From Viola odorata (lineage: Eukaryota > Streptophyta > Magnoliopsida > Malpighiales > Violaceae), in NCBI GenBank assembly GCA_963691705.1, contig OY829541.1, positions 51,356,377 to 51,420,376 on the forward strand: a stretch of 64,000 bases of DNA, given 5' to 3'. Numbering within the stretch: position 1 is the first letter of the stretch; each line of letters begins with the position of its first letter. A program made the translations under genes and the position numbers. The notes under the pieces were generated by a model. It saw only the letters and a program-made list of their open reading frames with translations. It searched no databases and was not told the DNA's origin. Below are positions 34,436 through 44,439 of the stretch, one piece after another.

Positions 34436-34819
34436 ATGGATGAACTGACTCGCAATTTCCTGATCTCTAAAACTCTGACCCTGAAGAATCTTACTGGGGG
34501 TGATATCGGCTTCCTGGAGAGGATGATCATCAAGACCTCCGAGGATGTCCTGGAGTTGCAGGGGGTGCTAACCCCTATTTTGTCTAGGCAGCTGGGAATA
34601 ACTCTGGAGGATTTTAGTCCCCTAGAGAGTTTGGCGAAACTGGCCACTGTCAGTGCTCACCTTGATGTGGTGGCCTCGATGCTGCAGCAGAGGAAAGATC
34701 TGCTGGCCTGCTGTCTAAAGGGCATGAGAGCTTGCTCTTCCGAACTGACTTCTGTCGCTGACGCTTTAAGGGAGGTTCCCGTTGTGCCAGGGGAAGATGA
34801 TGCGGGGTCCAATATCTGA
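34436..34819 (+). CDS. Antisense gene A: small helical protein, 127 aa
   Basis: Start at 34,436 because GCCATGG is a strong plant initiation context; an upstream in-frame ATG at 34,388 would give 143 aa. The product (MDELTRNFL... ends DDAGSNI) is mostly helical, leucine-rich and acidic at the end, without known motifs, signal peptide or membrane segment. It lies just inside the 3' LTR, opposite to gag-pol. TATA box 34,367 and AATAAA 34,896 frame it as a separate transcription unit. The frame is intact. Function unknown; it could be a coiled-coil partner of the larger antisense proteins, which is speculation. Confidence 0.55.
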   Translation: MDELTRNFLISKTLTLKNLTGGDIGFLERMIIKTSEDVLELQGVLTPILSRQLGITLEDFSPLESLAKLATVSAHLDVVASMLQQRKDLLACCLKGMRACSSELTSVADALREVPVVPGEDDAGSNI

Positions 34820-34895
34820 CCGCTGGCTTTGCTTCTTCTCGTTGTTTTTCTTATGTTTCTTGTATATATTTGAACGCTAAGGCCACCTGGCCATA

Positions 34896-34901
34896 AATAA
34901 A
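34896..34901 (+). terminator. Poly(A) signal of antisense gene A
   Basis: AATAAA in CATAAATAAATAG, 77 nt behind the stop. Confidence 0.45.
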
Positions 34902-35236
34902 TAGCTGTCTCTGCTTTTTCCCAAGTCTTCTCTTTTTTTTCTTGCTTGGTTGCTTGCTTCATTGGTTGGAAGTATTTGTCATGAGCCCAACTGAAAATGG
35001 GTCTTCCTCGGGACCTTGTATTTCAGTGGTCATGTTCAGGGAATTAGCAATAAATGATCTGTCTTGACTGTTACAGGACCGTCGTTTCAGTGGCAGGTGG
35101 TTGGGCGGTTCTTTGGTGCCCTTTGATTGGTTCGTTCAACGAACAGATGTGCCTGTGGCGGATCGGATTCTGCAATTGCAGTTATTTTTTTCCAAGCGTC
35201 TTAACTGATTTTTCAGGGATCGAAGTGCTTACTCGG

Positions 35237-35247
35237 CTATATAAGGG
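35237..35247 (+). promoter_or_regulatory. TATA box of antisense gene B
   Basis: CTATATAAGGG, canonical, 50 nt before the ATG at 35,290; preceded by ACTCGG. Confidence 0.6.
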
Positions 35248-35289
35248 AGTTTGGTTTCCTTTTCCTTCTTTTTTGCTTTTGCAGGTCAC

Positions 35290-35712
35290 ATGGCAGATTT
35301 TTATTTCTTGAGTTCCATGGATCGCGACTCCTTGCCGACTCCCCCGACTTCGCCGGACTCAGATCATCCCCCTCCTTCACCACCATGGAGGCCTCCGGTC
35401 CGCCGAAAAGGTCGTAAGAGGCAGGGGAAACGGACTTCCAAGACGCCCTTCGCGACTTTGGTTTCTTCTGGTTCTGCTGTCCAAGAGGGTGGCAAACGCT
35501 TTCCTTCCCCTGATTGTTCGCTAAATGAGGCTTTCCCCACCGGTGCTGGTGCGGGATTGGCAGATTCGAGTGTCAAAGGAAAGTCAGGCCCGTCAGGGTC
35601 CTGCCCAGAAAGGGAGGCAGACCCGCCTGTCCCGAATGCTGACGGGAAGATGCCATTCCTTGATGATGACGGGGTTTATCACCATGGCATTTACTGGCCT
35701 GATGAGGATTAG
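35290..35712 (+). CDS. Antisense gene B: small Pro/Ser-rich protein with NLS-like segment, 140 aa
   Basis: ATG at 35,290 (CACATGG context). Residues 10-35 are Pro/Ser/Asp-rich, followed by a basic cluster RRKGRKRQGKR (about residues 38-48) that looks like a nuclear localisation signal, a low-complexity middle, and an acidic, aromatic tail (FLDDDGVYHHGIYWPDED). The frame is intact. TATA box 35,237 and AATAAA 35,749 suggest an independent transcript. No homologue recognised. The basic cluster and disordered composition suggest a nuclear role, which is inference. Confidence 0.55.
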   Translation: MADFYFLSSMDRDSLPTPPTSPDSDHPPPSPPWRPPVRRKGRKRQGKRTSKTPFATLVSSGSAVQEGGKRFPSPDCSLNEAFPTGAGAGLADSSVKGKSGPSGSCPEREADPPVPNADGKMPFLDDDGVYHHGIYWPDED

Positions 35713-35748
35713 CCATTTTGCATTGTACCCACCTATTGGCGTTTTATG

Positions 35749-35754
35749 AATAAA
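35749..35754 (+). terminator. Poly(A) signal of antisense gene B
   Basis: AATAAA 37 nt behind the stop codon of gene B. Confidence 0.5.
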
Positions 35755-36207
35755 ATGATGCTTTCTGCCTTTCCTTTTTTGTCGTTATTTCTGTTAGCCT
35801 GCTAGTTCTTGGTGATAGCTAACGTAAGCGGTTGGCCTGACTGAGGCAATCGCTTCGCGGTTACTCTGACTGGGTCAATACTGTCGCCCTTTTGGGGAGT
35901 CTCGACAAATAACTTCTCTTTTTTCAAATTTCTTTAATGCGCTTCCACGTGGCCAACTTCTTTTACACGCGTCTTCGCCCGATTGGTGACTCAATTAATG
36001 CGGCCCCATTTTTATCCTTTAAGAAGGGCCATTCTCCAATTTCTCAAAACTTTTGCCCTCACTTCGAATTTTCCTTTTTGTCTTCCTTCGTCTTCTTCTC
36101 CGAATACCTTTTCGGCCGCTCGTCACTGTCCGCCGATTTCTCTGCGATTCTTCTCCTTTAAGGTATCAATTCGTCCCTTCTCAGATTTCCTTTTTTGTTG
36201 GTTTGCT
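35755..36207 (+). promoter_or_regulatory. Upstream region of antisense gene C
   Basis: Contains TTTAATGCGCTT followed by a G-box CCACGTGG (35,945-35,952). The upstream region of paralogue D has the same order (TTTAATGCG near 38,583, then ACACGTGT at 38,616). No clear TATA box; TTTTTATCC near 36,010 is the best candidate. Confidence 0.4.
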
Positions 36208-38336
36208 ATGGCTAGGAATAGACCTCGCCAGATTATCTCTAGGCCCATGGATCCCGAGGTCGCCCAATCACCGAGCATTTTTACCTGCGGTGTGGTTCTG
36301 AAAGCCGAATTTGAGGAACATGGTATTACCTTTCCTCCTGGGCATGAGCCTTCTATTCCTGGAAGTGATATGCGGCTTCACAATCCAGCGTGGGGCCACA
36401 GTAGGCTTCTTTATTTTAAAATGTTCCTTTATGGTTTCCGCTTTCCCGTTCATGAGTCGATATTAACTCTGCTGCGGGAGTATAGCCTTAATCCTGCCCA
36501 GATAACTCCTTCCTCTTGGTGTGCGGTTTATGCTTTTCTTCGCGCTTGCGAGTTGAAGAACATTTTTACCCCATCTATCAATTTGTTTCGCAAATTCTTT
36601 AGCATGATTTGCCACAATTGTTTAATCAAGATTACTCCCCGGTGGGATGATGCGCTCGTGCAGTCGTTTTGGCAACGTTTTCACGGCTTCAAGAAGGGTG
36701 TAGCTGATTGGAAGAGCAGCTTCTTTATTCTGGAGCTACCGTCACGTTTGTGGCGTATCAATTTCAATCAGGAACTGATAGGCCCCGTTTGGACGAATCC
36801 CGCGATTTTGTCCAGAACTGAGTTGGACCAGGCTAACGCTTTGTTAGACGAGAATACCCACTACCACATTCGTGCCTTTGCTCTGTTCAAACCTTTGGAA
36901 GAGTGCATTATGGGTGAGCTTATTTCTTTCCATATTTTCTTTACTTTGGTCCTCGCACGCTTTGCTTGCTATAAGAAGCTAACGGTTTATTCCCAGGTGA
37001 CACTGGTACTCCTCTGAACGTAACGCCGCTTCAAACTTTACCGGCCTCGCCTTCGGCCGAGGGCTCTAGTCGGGGTGGCATTCCTCCTCCGAGGAAGAGA
37101 ACTAAGACGGTTGCCCGGGGAGGGCGGAGGCCCGTTAGTTCTGTGCGAACTTCTCGCTTTGTGGAAAATTGGTTACCGGAGCGTCGCAAGAGGACGGACT
37201 CCAGCCCTGTCGCAACGACGGTAATTACTAGCGATGACGAGGATGCGGATGTTAAGTCAGGCCTTTGCCACACTTCTTCCCTTGCTGCTTCCCAGCGTCG
37301 GAAAAAACTTCGAGTGGCCCCTAGCGGACAAGCTACCGGGACATCTCCTGTGGATGTGGCAACTGTTTCTACGCCTGCTGTTTCGTCTGAGGCAGGCGCC
37401 TCTCAGCCAACGGAAGCCGCTGAGGCGTTGGAAAAAACTTGTTCTACTGAGGGAGAGGGCCTACCTATGGAATGTCCTCCCCCCATATCTGACGCTCCCG
37501 ATTCTCCGATTACTCATTGTATTCCTGACGTAGTGGTCGCACCTCCTGTGGCGGATTCGACTGCTGAGCTACCGCCTATGGTTACTCCACAACTGTTTTT
37601 TACTCCTTTCAAGAGTACTTTTTCTCAGGGCTCTTCTCCACCTCCCTCGATCAATCTTGCCTGCGGCGGTCCTGACGGGGTCCCGGCCTACCGTATGAAT
37701 CTTGCAGGGTTTTGCTTTGATGCCCTTCGTGCTGTCGGGGTTCCCCAACCTTTTTCTCGAGATGAGTTTACTGCACCCTTGATAGGGGAGATGCTGAGTT
37801 CCAAAAAAGAGAAAGAGGAATTTCTTCAACTCCCTCCCTCGGCACGCTTTCGCCATGTTCTGAATGATTCTCTGGACTTCTTCCGTCATCTGAATTATCA
37901 ATTCGAAATTAACGATCGCGAGTCACGTAATTTTTCAAGCGCATTGTGTGTTGCAAGGGTGCAGCTTGAGAAGGCGGTGGAGCACTCTAGGTTGCTGACC
38001 CGTCTTTGCGAATCGTCCCAAATAGAATTGGACAGAGAAAAATCTATCGGGAAAGCCAAGATAGAAGTTCTGGAGGCGGAATTGGCGTTAGAAAAGAAGA
38101 AAAATCTCTTTCTCCGCGAAGAGATACTTGCTCGAGATGAGGGGTCTGCTAGGGCGCCATTAAAGGAAGAGTTATGGAGGAAGAGGGTTCTGGAGGCCTT
38201 CATTTCTGGATTTGCGGCCCGCTTCAAAGGTAACCCTTCGGATCCAGCCCAGGTAGCTGATTACATCTCTATCGTGATGGGTGAGATTAGCAAAGGTGAC
38301 AACGGTTCTTCTAACCCTTCGAGGGAGAGAACCTAA
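36208..38336 (+). CDS. Antisense gene C: intact spliced gene, 681 aa, 'putative gypsy type transposon' domain
   Basis: ATG at 36,208 (GCTATGG context). Exon 1 36,208-36,913, intron 36,914-36,996 (83 bp), exon 2 36,997-38,336. Joining exons in phase 1 gives one open frame. N-terminal domain (residues ~20-240): motifs LYFKMFLYGFRFP, WCAVYAFLRACELK, WKSSFFILELPSRLW; this matches what is known as the 'putative gypsy type transposon' domain (Pfam PF04195 class). The middle is disordered with basic clusters (PPRKRTKT, PERRKRTDS) and an acidic TSDDEDAD. The C-terminal third has a coiled coil (AKIEVLEAELALEKKKNLFLREEI). Single antisense ORFs of this kind are known in Tat elements. Function unknown; nuclear location inferred. 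Confidence 0.75.
36914..36996 (+). other. Predicted intron of antisense gene C
   Basis: Donor G/GTGAGC, acceptor TTCCCAG/G, branch-like GCTAACG 15 nt before the acceptor. Phase 1. Excision joins frames 1 and 0 without a stop. Confidence 0.75.
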
Positions 38337-38964
38337 CGCTAGCGATGGTGCCTGGGCCTTTCCTTGTTTTTCTTGTTGTTGTCTCTTCTTTTGTTATTTC
38401 TTGAAAACCATTCGAACATTGTTTCTCTTGTAATAATGCTAACGCTTTGTATCCTTTGTCGTACTGTATGATTCATCGTGATATTACCGTTTATTCCTTC
38501 TTTATCTTCTTTGTATCATCGCGCCGTTTGGCAAGGCCAGCGCTGCTTTTTATGTTTTTTAATCAATCCCCCTGTCCCTCATTTAATGCGACTTGAAGGA
38601 TAATGATGAAAGAAGACACGTGTCCTTTCACAGAGGGGCGTTTGGAGCAGGCGTCTCCTACGGAGTTGCGAATGCAGAAGCGTTTCGTCCTTATTTCAAA
38701 TTTACACCTTCTGGCGCGTGCCTCACTTTATGACGCGCTACTTCGCCACGTGTCTGTTGCTGACTGGTCGCCCTTTCAGGGTTATATCTATTGTTTCTTC
38801 TACCCCCTTTTTCTTTTTCCATCTTTCCCTTATACGCTATTACGTCTTTGGATAAATACTTTGCGTCGCTCTCTCTTTCTGGTTCAAGACTCCTCGCATT
38901 CTCTTTCACGAAGGTACAAGGTACACGTCCTTTTTCTTTCCTCTTTATTTCTTCCTTGTTAGCC
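38337..38964 (+). promoter_or_regulatory. Spacer between antisense genes C and D, promoter of D
   Basis: 3' end of C, then an upstream region of D with TTTAATGCG (38,583), ACACGTGT (38,616-38,623) and CCACGTGT (38,746-38,753). A possible TATA-like GGATAAATA is near 38,850. The open frame before 38,965 is not needed. Confidence 0.4.
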
Positions 38965-41253
38965 ATGGCTAGAACTAAGAAATCCTCTGAAGAAGGAGAC
39001 CCTCAAAGGTCCTCCGGGGAAGAAGTAATTGATACTACTCCCACTTCTCTGTACACGCTGCCCTTGATTAACCGTAGACTTGCTGGGTTTTCTGCGCGAT
39101 TTCCCAAGGAATATCCCGTGCATCCTGCTTCTGAGTCGCTTCGACTGAACAGCATTTTACCCGGAAATAGTAGAATGCTGTATGCTAAGCTCTTCGATCA
39201 TGGGTTTCGTCTCCCTCTTGACCCGCTTGTAAAATTGTTGTTGGCTGATTCTGATTTGGCTCCGGCTCAGTTGAGTCCTAACGCAATTTGCGTTGTTAGT
39301 GCTTTTGTCGCACTGTGCCGTTTCAAGGGAATAGAATCTCCCACCTTAGCGTTGCTTCATGACATTTTCCAATTGTATTCCCGTAAATGGGTGATATCGA
39401 TATCGCCTCATTACGAAGACGGTTCTTTGAAGCCCTTTACCTGGAAACTTATGGGCATTGAGTCTTCTATTCCTCACTGGAAAGAGGAATTTTTTATTGT
39501 TGATCTGCCTGAGCCGTTGTGGAGGGCTGGCTTCAACGAAACAATTAAAGATGGGGCTTGGGGTCATCGGAAACCCCTTTCCAACCCGGAGGATGGCTGG
39601 TTGAAGGCGCTGCTTCAATTTGATTTTAGTGTTGATGCCCGAAAAGTGGCCAACGGGTTGCCCGTGGAACAGTGCAAGAAGGGTGAACGTTTGACCTTTT
39701 TCTTTTGCGTTGTCAAGAAGTACTAACGCTAACATTTTGTGACTGTGCAGTTCCTCCGCCTGGTTGGGAGCCCGAGTATTTCCGGAGGAGAAGGAAACAG
39801 GAGGCGAAAAAGAAAGCTGCCGCTGAAGCTAGGGCTGCTGCTGCCGCTAACGCCGAGGAAGGGGAGGCCACTGCTACCGCTAACGTTACGGGCACTTGGG
39901 TTGTAAGACAGAAACGGCCTAGGAAAGCACGTGCTGCCCCATCCGTTTCGTCCCAGACTGTTGTTTCTTCAGAGGCTACGGTTGATCCGATTCCTGTTGG
40001 GATTCCTCTTGTGTCCTCCACCACTCAGGTGTGCATTTTTCTTATTTTTAAAACTTTGTCTTTCTTTTTACACGATTTCCTTAGCACGTTCTTTGTTATT
40101 TTAGGAAGTTGTTGCTGCTTCTGCCCCCTCTACCTCACAGGGAGATATGGGTATCGCAGATGTCCTTCGCGAGCGTCAGAAGAAGGCTCGCTATGATCTT
40201 CAGAATAGCCCTTCTTCCTCGGCCGCCAATCGTAGTTCAAGTGTCCTTGGGGGCGAGGGTGCGTCTGCTGATCAATCTGAACCTGTTGATTTTGGCGGCC
40301 AACCCCATGTGCCTCCTGGTTCTCCGATCCATTCTGCGCACACCCCAACGGGCTATGATTCTGATGCCCTTAATCCTGAGGTGCCTGGAGGTAATGAGGT
40401 CTCATTGCCTAACGTGGAAGGCTCCACTAGCCGGCCAGCTTCTCCTGGTGCGTTGTTCTTTGTTCCCATGCCTCATCCGACTATTGCGAGGGGTGGCCCC
40501 GCCCCTGCCTTAATGGCTGGTATCTCTCCATACGAGCCTCCTCTCCTGCCAACTCATCACGTCAGCTTACACTCCTTTAGGGACAGTATTCTGCAGTTTC
40601 CTGCCGATGCTGATCATGATACCGTGCTTTCCTCTACCGCTTATCTGGTGGCAGAGATTTTGTCCCTTCCAAGAGAGAGGGATGCCTTTGTGGCTCGAGA
40701 CGAGCAGGGGCGCATCAATTTCCTTCGCTCTCAGGCGTTTTCTATGCTTTGCCATCTTCACTATATGGATGAGGAGAATGCCAGAGTTGTAGCTAACGGG
40801 TAAGGAGAGATAAACAGGCTGCTGGAAGAACGACAGCGTCTTGAAGATGCCCTCAATGCTGCCAAGGAAGTTATGGAGGCTGCTCGGGGAGAGGCTACCG
40901 TTGTTAAGCAAGAGCTAGAGACTGCTAAGTTGGCTTTGGAAGAGGAGAAGCGACAACGTGCCGATCTGACCATACGCCTCTCTCGGAAGGAGAATAGTCT
41001 GCGTTTTGAGAGACAGAGAAACACTGAGCTGTCTGCCGATTTTTCTCTTAATGCTGAGAAGAGTCGTTGGTACTTGGAGCAGGGTGGGGGAATCATGTCG
41101 GAAGCCGTGATGCATCATTATGGAGTTGAGGAGCTCCGTATTGATGATCTCTCTGCGTATTTTGACAAGAGAGCCTCAACCATTACTGATAGCGGTTTCT
41201 ACCAGTGGAAGGCTGCTCAGCAAGGAGGGGTCAACGCGCCGCCCAATCTTTAG
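38965..41253 (+). CDS. Antisense gene D: paralogue of C with two introns and one in-frame stop
   Basis: ATG at 38,965 in GCCATGG. Exons 38,965-39,682, 39,751-40,028, 40,105-41,253. Intron 1 has the same phase (1) and the same place as in gene C, behind a C-x-x-G motif. The N-terminal domain is paralogous (YAKLFDHGFRLPL, CVVSAFVALCRFKGI, WKEEFFIVDLPEPLW). Then a basic Ala-rich segment (FRRRRKQEAKKKAAAEA), a Pro/Ser-rich part and a long C-terminal coiled coil. A TAA at 40,801-40,803 stops the frame after 564 codons; the same frame then runs to 41,253 with the coiled coil, so this is probably one recent nonsense change. Full frame would be 714 codons. Function unknown. Confidence 0.65.
39683..39750 (+). 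other. Predicted intron 1 of antisense gene D
   Basis: Donor G/GTGAAC, acceptor GACTGTGCAG/T, branch site TACTAAC at 39,721-39,727, 68 bp, phase 1. Confidence 0.75.
40029..40104 (+). other. Predicted intron 2 of antisense gene D
   Basis: Donor CAG/GTGTGC, pyrimidine-rich body, acceptor TTATTTTAG/G, 76 bp, phase 0. No counterpart in gene C. Confidence 0.65.
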
Positions 41254-41634
41254 ACTTTTTGTTGTTTAGATGCTTTACATTTTTGTGGCTGACGGGCCCG
41301 TCCATATTTTGTACTTTAAACAATGTCGGCCTTGACTGGGTTAATCCACTCTTTTTGGATAGAAGTTCTTTTTCTGCTTTCCTTCATAATACCGTTTGAT
41401 CACTTGTCTGCCTAGGACGTTTGACGTTAGGTTTCCATAGACATATAGTTTCGCGTTGTATCCCGTTTGCTTTTTATCAGCTGTATTCGAGTAGCATTAC
41501 CATTATATCCTCCGATAGCATTTCTGAGAGTAAATCGGTGTTTCTTCCGCATCTGCTGCACTCATATTCCTGCCGTTCCTTGTTGTCAGAGGGGGCTTTA
41601 TGTCTGTCTCAACGTTGTTGTTGCAGTATGGACA
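41254..41634 (-). other. Element C spacer behind antisense gene D
   Basis: No gene. On the sense strand this lies in the 3' UTR between pol and the antisense cluster. Confidence 0.4.
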
Positions 41635-41955
41635 TCTCTCCGTCATCGTTTCACCGGGTATCCACCGCGCGGCTACTAGTTAGGATTTCTTTTGTTTCTT
41701 TTCGCCACAGATTGGCTCCCACATCGCTTCACCGGGTATCAACCGCGCGGCTACTAGTTGGGATGCCTTTGTTTCCTTTCGCCACAGATGGGCTCCAACA
41801 TCGCTTCACCGGGTATCAACCGCGCGGCTACTAGTTGGGATGTCTTTGTTTCCTTTCGCCACAGATGGGCTCCAACATCGCTGCACCGGGTATCAACCGC
41901 GCGGCTACTAGTTGGGATGTCTTTGTTTCCTTTCGCCACAGATTGGCTTTGGGGA
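41635..41955. repeat. 77-78-bp tandem repeat in element C
   Basis: Four copies, with the segment GGGTATC(A/C)ACCGCGCGGCTA at 41,656, 41,734, 41,811 and 41,888. Each holds CCGCGCGG, a GC palindrome. ORFs in both strands here are artefacts. Confidence 0.9.
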
Positions 41956-42440
41956 GTGCCTCGTCTTAGTGAGCTGTCTGATCAGGACCAGCCATCACAA
42001 GGATAGGACTTTTCACCCCCAAGCGTTGTACCTCACGTCCGTGGAATCGTGCCTCGTCTCAATGGGCCGTCTATGTGAGCACGGTTACCACAAGGATAGG
42101 ATTTTCACTTCCAGGACAGAGTTGGTCTCTCCTTGGGGCGTGCCTCTCCTTATGGGGTTACCATAAGAATAGGATTTTCACTCCCAAGGATTCCTGGGCG
42201 TGCCTCATCTTAACGGGCCGTCTATGTGAGCACGGTTGCCGCAAGAATAGGATTTTCACTCCGGGGAGCCGTTTGGGGTCGTGCCTCGTCTTAATGGGCC
42301 GTCTTTGTGAGCACGGTTACCACAAGGATAGGATTTTCACTCCCAAACGCCTTGTTATGCCAGGGCGTGCCTCGTCTTAGTGAGCTGTCTGATCAGGACC
42401 AGCCATCACAAGGATAGGATTTTCACTCCTGGCATTCTTC
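41956..42440. repeat. Second, irregular tandem repeat in element C
   Basis: About six units of 70-110 bp with GTGCCTCGTCTTA, GGGCCGTCTATGTGAGCACG and AGGATAGGATTTTCACTCC. A diverged mixture of two subunits (one with CTGATCAGGACCAGCC at both ends of the array). Confidence 0.75.
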
Positions 42441-42520
42441 GCTACCTGCATATTACCAGTAGCAAATGCACAGTGAATATCTCAATATTCATTTATTAGA
42501 ATAACTTTGATGTTACCCGA

Positions 42521-44439
42521 TTAGCTCCTGGCGTGGTATAGCCTCAGCCGAGCGATGTTCCAAGAGTTCTGCAGGGGCGTTCCCTCGAGCGTTTCCAGAT
42601 GGTATGCTCCTTTTCCCACAATGCGGGTGACACGATACGGTCCATCCCAGTTTGGACTGAGTTTTCCCATACGTTGTCCTGCCGCCCGCTTGTCTCTGAG
42701 CACTAAATCTCCGGTTTTGAGCAATCCCTCCTTCACTTGCCGGTTGTGATATTGTGCAATTTTCCTCTTGTAGTGCAGGGTTTTCAGGAGGGTTTCCTCG
42801 TGTGTTTCTGGTAGAGTATCGAGGTTAACTCGTAACCTTTCTTCGTTGTTTTCTTCTTTGAAGTGAGCCACCCGGAGGCTCATCATGCCAATCTCGACTG
42901 GTGTGACAGCCTCGGTTCCGAATGCTAACGCGAACGGGGTCTCTCCCGTGCTGGCCTTGACAGTCATGCGGTAGGCCCATAGTACATATGGCAATTCGTC
43001 TGGCCATTTCTTCTTGGACCCTTCCAAGTTTCTTTTGATGCCACTGAGGATGCTGCGGTTGGTTACTTCCGCCTGGCCATTGGTTTGGGGATGTGCCACA
43101 GAGGAGAATCTTTGCTCTATCTGGCACTCTGCGCATCGATCCCTGAAGAACTGGCTTGTAAATTGTGTCCCGTTGTCGCTAACTAGCACGCGTGGTACTC
43201 CAAATCGCATGATGACTTGGTGTTTAAAGAAACGCCAATTTTTTTCGGTGGTGATGGTAGCTAACGCCTCAGCTTCGGCCCACTTTGTGAAGTAGTCTAC
43301 CGCTATGACCACAAATTTTAATTGAGATCTGGCCTTTGGAAACGGGCCCAGGATGTCAATCCCCCATTTTGCAAACGGGCACGGTGCGACTATTTCTGAA
43401 ATTGGCACAGCCGGCTTTCGAGGAATCTTAGCATATTCCTGGCATTTCTGACAGGTTTTCACGAAGTTATGACAATCTCGTCGAATGGTGGGCCAGTAAA
43501 ATCCCGACCGAAAGACTTGGGCCGCCAGAGTACCGCTAGCAATGTGAATGCCACATATCCCTTCGTGAATTTCACGTAACACGTGTAAGCCTTCTTGCTC
43601 CGTTATGCATTTAGCGGCCGGATGGGAGAAGCATCTGCGTATTAACTCTCCGTTATAATATGTGCATCGTGCTGCCCGTTTTAGGACTTTCTTTCTCTCT
43701 GTCTGGTCCCCCGGTAGTTTATCATGTTTCAGATATTCTATCACTGGGATCCTCCAATCATTTTCTATTTCTTCCACACAGAGTGATGCCTGCTCTTCCA
43801 TGAAAGAAGGTGTAGACAGTTCTCCATAGTGCACGTCACTGGGTATTGAGGCTTCCGGATTGGCTACCATCTTAGCGAGGCTATCAGCCTCTTCATTGTT
43901 TTCTCTAGGAATGTGCTCAAGGGTGACCAGGGTGCCTTTTTCCTGTATCTCTGACAGCTCATGCTTCACTTTGGCTAAGTATTGGGCCATGATGGGTTCT
44001 CTGGCTTGGGAGTTCCCCCGAACCTGATCCATTATTAGCTTGGAATCTCCTCGGATCTTTAAACGTGTTCTGTCTTCCTTCTCGATATCGGGGGTAGCTC
44101 CGATAGAGAAACTGTTTCCAATTCTGAGTCTTGCCAGCAGCGCTTCGTATTCAGCCGCATTGTTGGACAATGGCTGTAGGATTCTGATGGAGTATCGCAT
44201 CTCCAGGCCGTTTGGTCTCACTAAGAAAACTCCTGCGCCAGCTAATTCTTGATTTTTTGCTCCATCTACGTGGATGACCCACGTATCTGTATATGTCTCC
44301 GGAGACGGTAGGCATGGACTTTCTGCTTCTTTCTCCAACAGATCTATCTTTGTGTCCCTTGTGAATGTGCACTCAGCTATGAAGTCAGCTAACTCTTGGG
44401 CCTTAACGGCTGGTCTAGCTTTGTATTGCAGCCCGTATT
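42521..44439 (-). pseudogene. Element C archaeal-like RNase H and integrase
   Basis: The second RNase H of the Tat lineage: HVDGA, AAEYEALL, RGDSKL and NEEADSLAK contain its D-E-D-D residues. INT: zinc finger with H in LREIHEG and HIASG, then CQKCQ; DDE residues in GIDILGPFP, LVSDNGT and QAEVTNRSIL; C-terminal GDLVLRDKRA and LSPNWDGPYRV. Stop at 42,521 after LRLYHARS. The segment 42,521-44,338 is fully open; an in-frame TAA at about 44,438-44,440 separates it from the first RNase H. Integrates the cDNA in the nucleus if expressed. Confidence 0.85.

Noticed and set aside
35983..36207. N-terminal extension of antisense gene C from an ATG at 35,983
   Set aside because: The extension has no similarity to paralogue D, and the ATG at 36,208 has a better context and gives the MAR-start shared with D.
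40800..40818. A third intron in gene D that would remove the TAA
   Set aside because: GTAAGG and a following CAG exist, but the intron would be only ~19 bp, too short for plant splicing.
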